Positions 14,167 to 15,407 of a stretch of 15,407 bases of DNA are shown piece by piece. Below the pieces are notes generated by a model, which searched no databases, was not told the DNA's origin, and was given only the letters and a program-made list of their open reading frames with translations. Each line of letters starts with the position of its first letter. The stretch's first letter is position 1. The position numbers were made by a program, and so were the translations under genes. Source of the DNA: JBGTBQ01 sp041749275. GTDB taxonomy: Bacteria; Acidobacteriota; Blastocatellia; Pyrinomonadales; Pyrinomonadaceae. The stretch is taken from contig JBGTBQ010000243.1 of the NCBI GenBank assembly GCA_041749275.1, forward strand, positions 1 through 15,407, given 5' to 3'.

Positions 14167-15042
14167 TCAAGCAAAGCGTTGACTTTCGCCGCCCAGGATG
14201 ATGGCTGCGCCCGTCAGGTAAAGCCACAGCAAAAGCACAATAACCGCGCCGAGCGAGCCGTAAGTAGTGCTATAAGTCTGGAAGAGATGAATGTAAAGCC
14301 TGAAGCCGAATGAGATCAACAGCCAGAGCACGACCCCGAGAAGAGAACCCGGCGTGAGCCAACGCCATTTCACATCTTTCAGGTTGGGCGCGAATGAGTA
14401 GAGCGAGGTGAAGGCGAGTAGCACGAACGCGAGCACGAAGAACCACTGCACAATTTTCCATACTTGGGTGAAAGCGTCACCGAAGTTGAGCCAGCGAGCG
14501 ACCAAGAGCGCGATCTGGCTGCCATAGAGCATCAGCGTCAGCGCTGACAGGATGAAAATGGCGAGGGCAATTGTCAATCCGATGGCCACCAGGCGTCGCT
14601 TCCACCATGGGCGCGCCTCCCGGACCCCGTAAGCTTTGTTTAGTGCAGTGATAATCGCCCGCATTCCGGTTGACGCTACCCAGACGGCGGCGAGCAATCC
14701 TAACGAAAGCTTCCCCCTGCTTCGCCCTTTGGAGATTTCATCGACGGTCTCATAAATCAGCTCGTAAGCTTTGGCGGGCATAATGCTGCCGAGGTAGCGG
14801 AGCATGTTCGCGCGCAGTTCCGTCCCCGCCTCCGCGAAGTATCCGAGCAGGGCAGTAAGAAAGAGCAGGAAGGGGAACAGCGCGAGCACGAAATAAAAAG
14901 AGAACTGCGCAGCGCTCGCCATCACGTCGTTTCGGGTGAACTGTGCCGATAGACGTTTTCCGAACTCCTTCCACGTTAAGCCGGGCGGCAACAATGCGAA
15001 CATAGTGAGCAAAGTAATGGTGCGCTCAGACCGCAACCACAT
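14167..15042 (-). CDS. YihY/UPF0761 family membrane protein, C-terminal frameshift
   Basis: The product has 291 residues. It is a YihY (formerly miscalled RNase BN) family protein: the WKEFGKRLSAQFTRNDVMAS start with conserved AAQFSFYFVLALFPFLLFL, then LSLGLLAAVWVASTGMRAII, LNKAYGVREARPWWKRRL, and several helices down to YGSLGAVIVLLLWLYLTGAAI. About six membrane helices in total. Function unknown. The normal family ending 'LLGGEVNALLENVAAEAGA' is present in the DNA but shifted. After GGE an extra A (the GAAA at 14184-14187 read in reverse) changes the phase to SQRFA and a stop at 14167-14169. In the other phase VNALLENVAAEAGAS runs to 14139, exactly where the ion-channel sequence begins. So the tail is damaged by one base and a deletion. 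The main body is intact and may still fold. The ATG at 15042 has only a weak site; an ATG at 15003 is the alternative. Confidence 0.85.
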   Translation of the reverse strand: MWLRSERTITLLTMFALLPPGLTWKEFGKRLSAQFTRNDVMASAAQFSFYFVLALFPFLLFLTALLGYFAEAGTELRANMLRYLGSIMPAKAYELIYETVDEISKGRSRGKLSLGLLAAVWVASTGMRAIITALNKAYGVREARPWWKRRLVAIGLTIALAIFILSALTLMLYGSQIALLVARWLNFGDAFTQVWKIVQWFFVLAFVLLAFTSLYSFAPNLKDVKWRWLTPGSLLGVVLWLLISFGFRLYIHLFQTYSTTYGSLGAVIVLLLWLYLTGAAIILGGESQRFA

Positions 15043-15407
15043 TCCGTTAGTCTCATTCGCGTAATTATCCGGCTGCCGCTCGGGGCCCGCGAGTGCGCAA
15101 GGCTTCGTTCGAGCCTTTCAGCTAACGAGACTGGCATCGCGCGCTTTGCCACTGAAGCGCTGGCAAAAATTCTCAAACGAGGATTCAGAGATAAGAACGA
15201 AGTCAATTCCCCGCCATCAGCCATTCGGAGTTGAGGTGACAATCATGACACTGAACCGCAATACTTATTCATGGCCAGTTCTCCAATTTCGATCCGGCGC
15301 ACATCACAAAATCCTCAAGAATTGCTCGACGAGTTTGCCGATCTGTTGACTTGCCCCACAGTTTCGTCGCTCGCCTCCCGCCGCCGCCGTTTATCGTTAA
15401 GAATCAT
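15043..15407. other. 365-bp right end without an assigned gene
   Basis: This is the upstream region of the YihY gene. Small frames exist on the plus strand: ATG 15245 to TGA 15349 (34 codons, with GAGGTGA a few nt upstream) and ATG 15271, open to the window end (45 codons, no site). Neither resembles a known protein. A 6-bp AAGGCT/AGCCTT stem sits near 15100-15118. A divergent plus-strand gene could begin here beyond the window, but I see no firm support. Confidence 0.35.

Noticed and set aside
14181..14190. Programmed ribosomal frameshift in the YihY gene
   Set aside because: The site has only three A residues in a row, no slippery heptamer, and the other phase runs into the channel relic rather than a natural stop.
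13994..14227. N-terminal part of the 255-codon channel frame as a genuine novel domain
   Set aside because: The true channel sequence for this stretch is present in another phase, so this translation is out of frame.
15245..15349. 34-codon plus-strand gene with a fair ribosome-binding site
   Set aside because: Too short and without similarity or clear coding character; kept only as a note in the right-end entry.

Overview
The window is bacterial chromosome of moderately high GC, judged by eye rather than counted. Every intact gene lies on the minus strand. Only insertion-sequence debris at the left edge runs on the plus strand. The gene set includes a CheB/CheR/PAS histidine kinase fusion, paired PRC-barrel domains, a SYLF lipid-binding protein, DUF2254, an MscS channel, an MSTER-type voltage-gated channel relative and an ISAzo13 transposase. 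This fits a soil or surface-dwelling bacterium. Acidobacteriota (for example Blastocatellia) is my best guess, but no rRNA or single-lineage marker is present.

Left end (1-1604, plus strand): a graveyard of mobile DNA. It holds the C-terminal tail of an IS982-like DDE transposase, a 13-bp tandem repeat at the break, the C-terminal lid of a TniB/ExeA-like AAA+ ATPase followed by a strong hairpin, and a 5'-truncated ISAzo13-family transposase. None is complete.

Middle-left (1824-6176, minus strand): a set of small stress or envelope genes. In transcription order from the right these are a single-domain response regulator, an ankyrin-repeat protein, a secreted SYLF protein, a secreted protein made of two copies of one helical domain, a CBS-domain remnant, a double PRC-barrel protein and a DksA/TraR-type protein with an incomplete zinc site.

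Centre (6507-10527): a two-component pair. A 1123-residue cytoplasmic CheB-CheR-PAS-PAS-HisKA_3 kinase overlaps by 8 nt a NarL/LuxR-type response regulator, so the two are probably translationally coupled and form a cognate pair. The nearby single-domain regulator may be a second phosphate acceptor.

Right (10564-15042): membrane genes, also leftward. These are YihY-family protein, voltage-gated channel remnant, DUF2254 protein, MscS channel and an AI-2E transporter remnant. Several are broken. The YihY tail and the channel head are fused at a deletion junction, and each has its own 1-nt frameshift. The AI-2E gene has an in-frame TGA and is cut to about its first third. I infer an ion, osmotic or envelope-stress locus, partly decayed, driven by or near the central two-component system. 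Some of the single-base lesions could be sequencing errors.

No tRNA, rRNA, CRISPR array or replication origin was seen.
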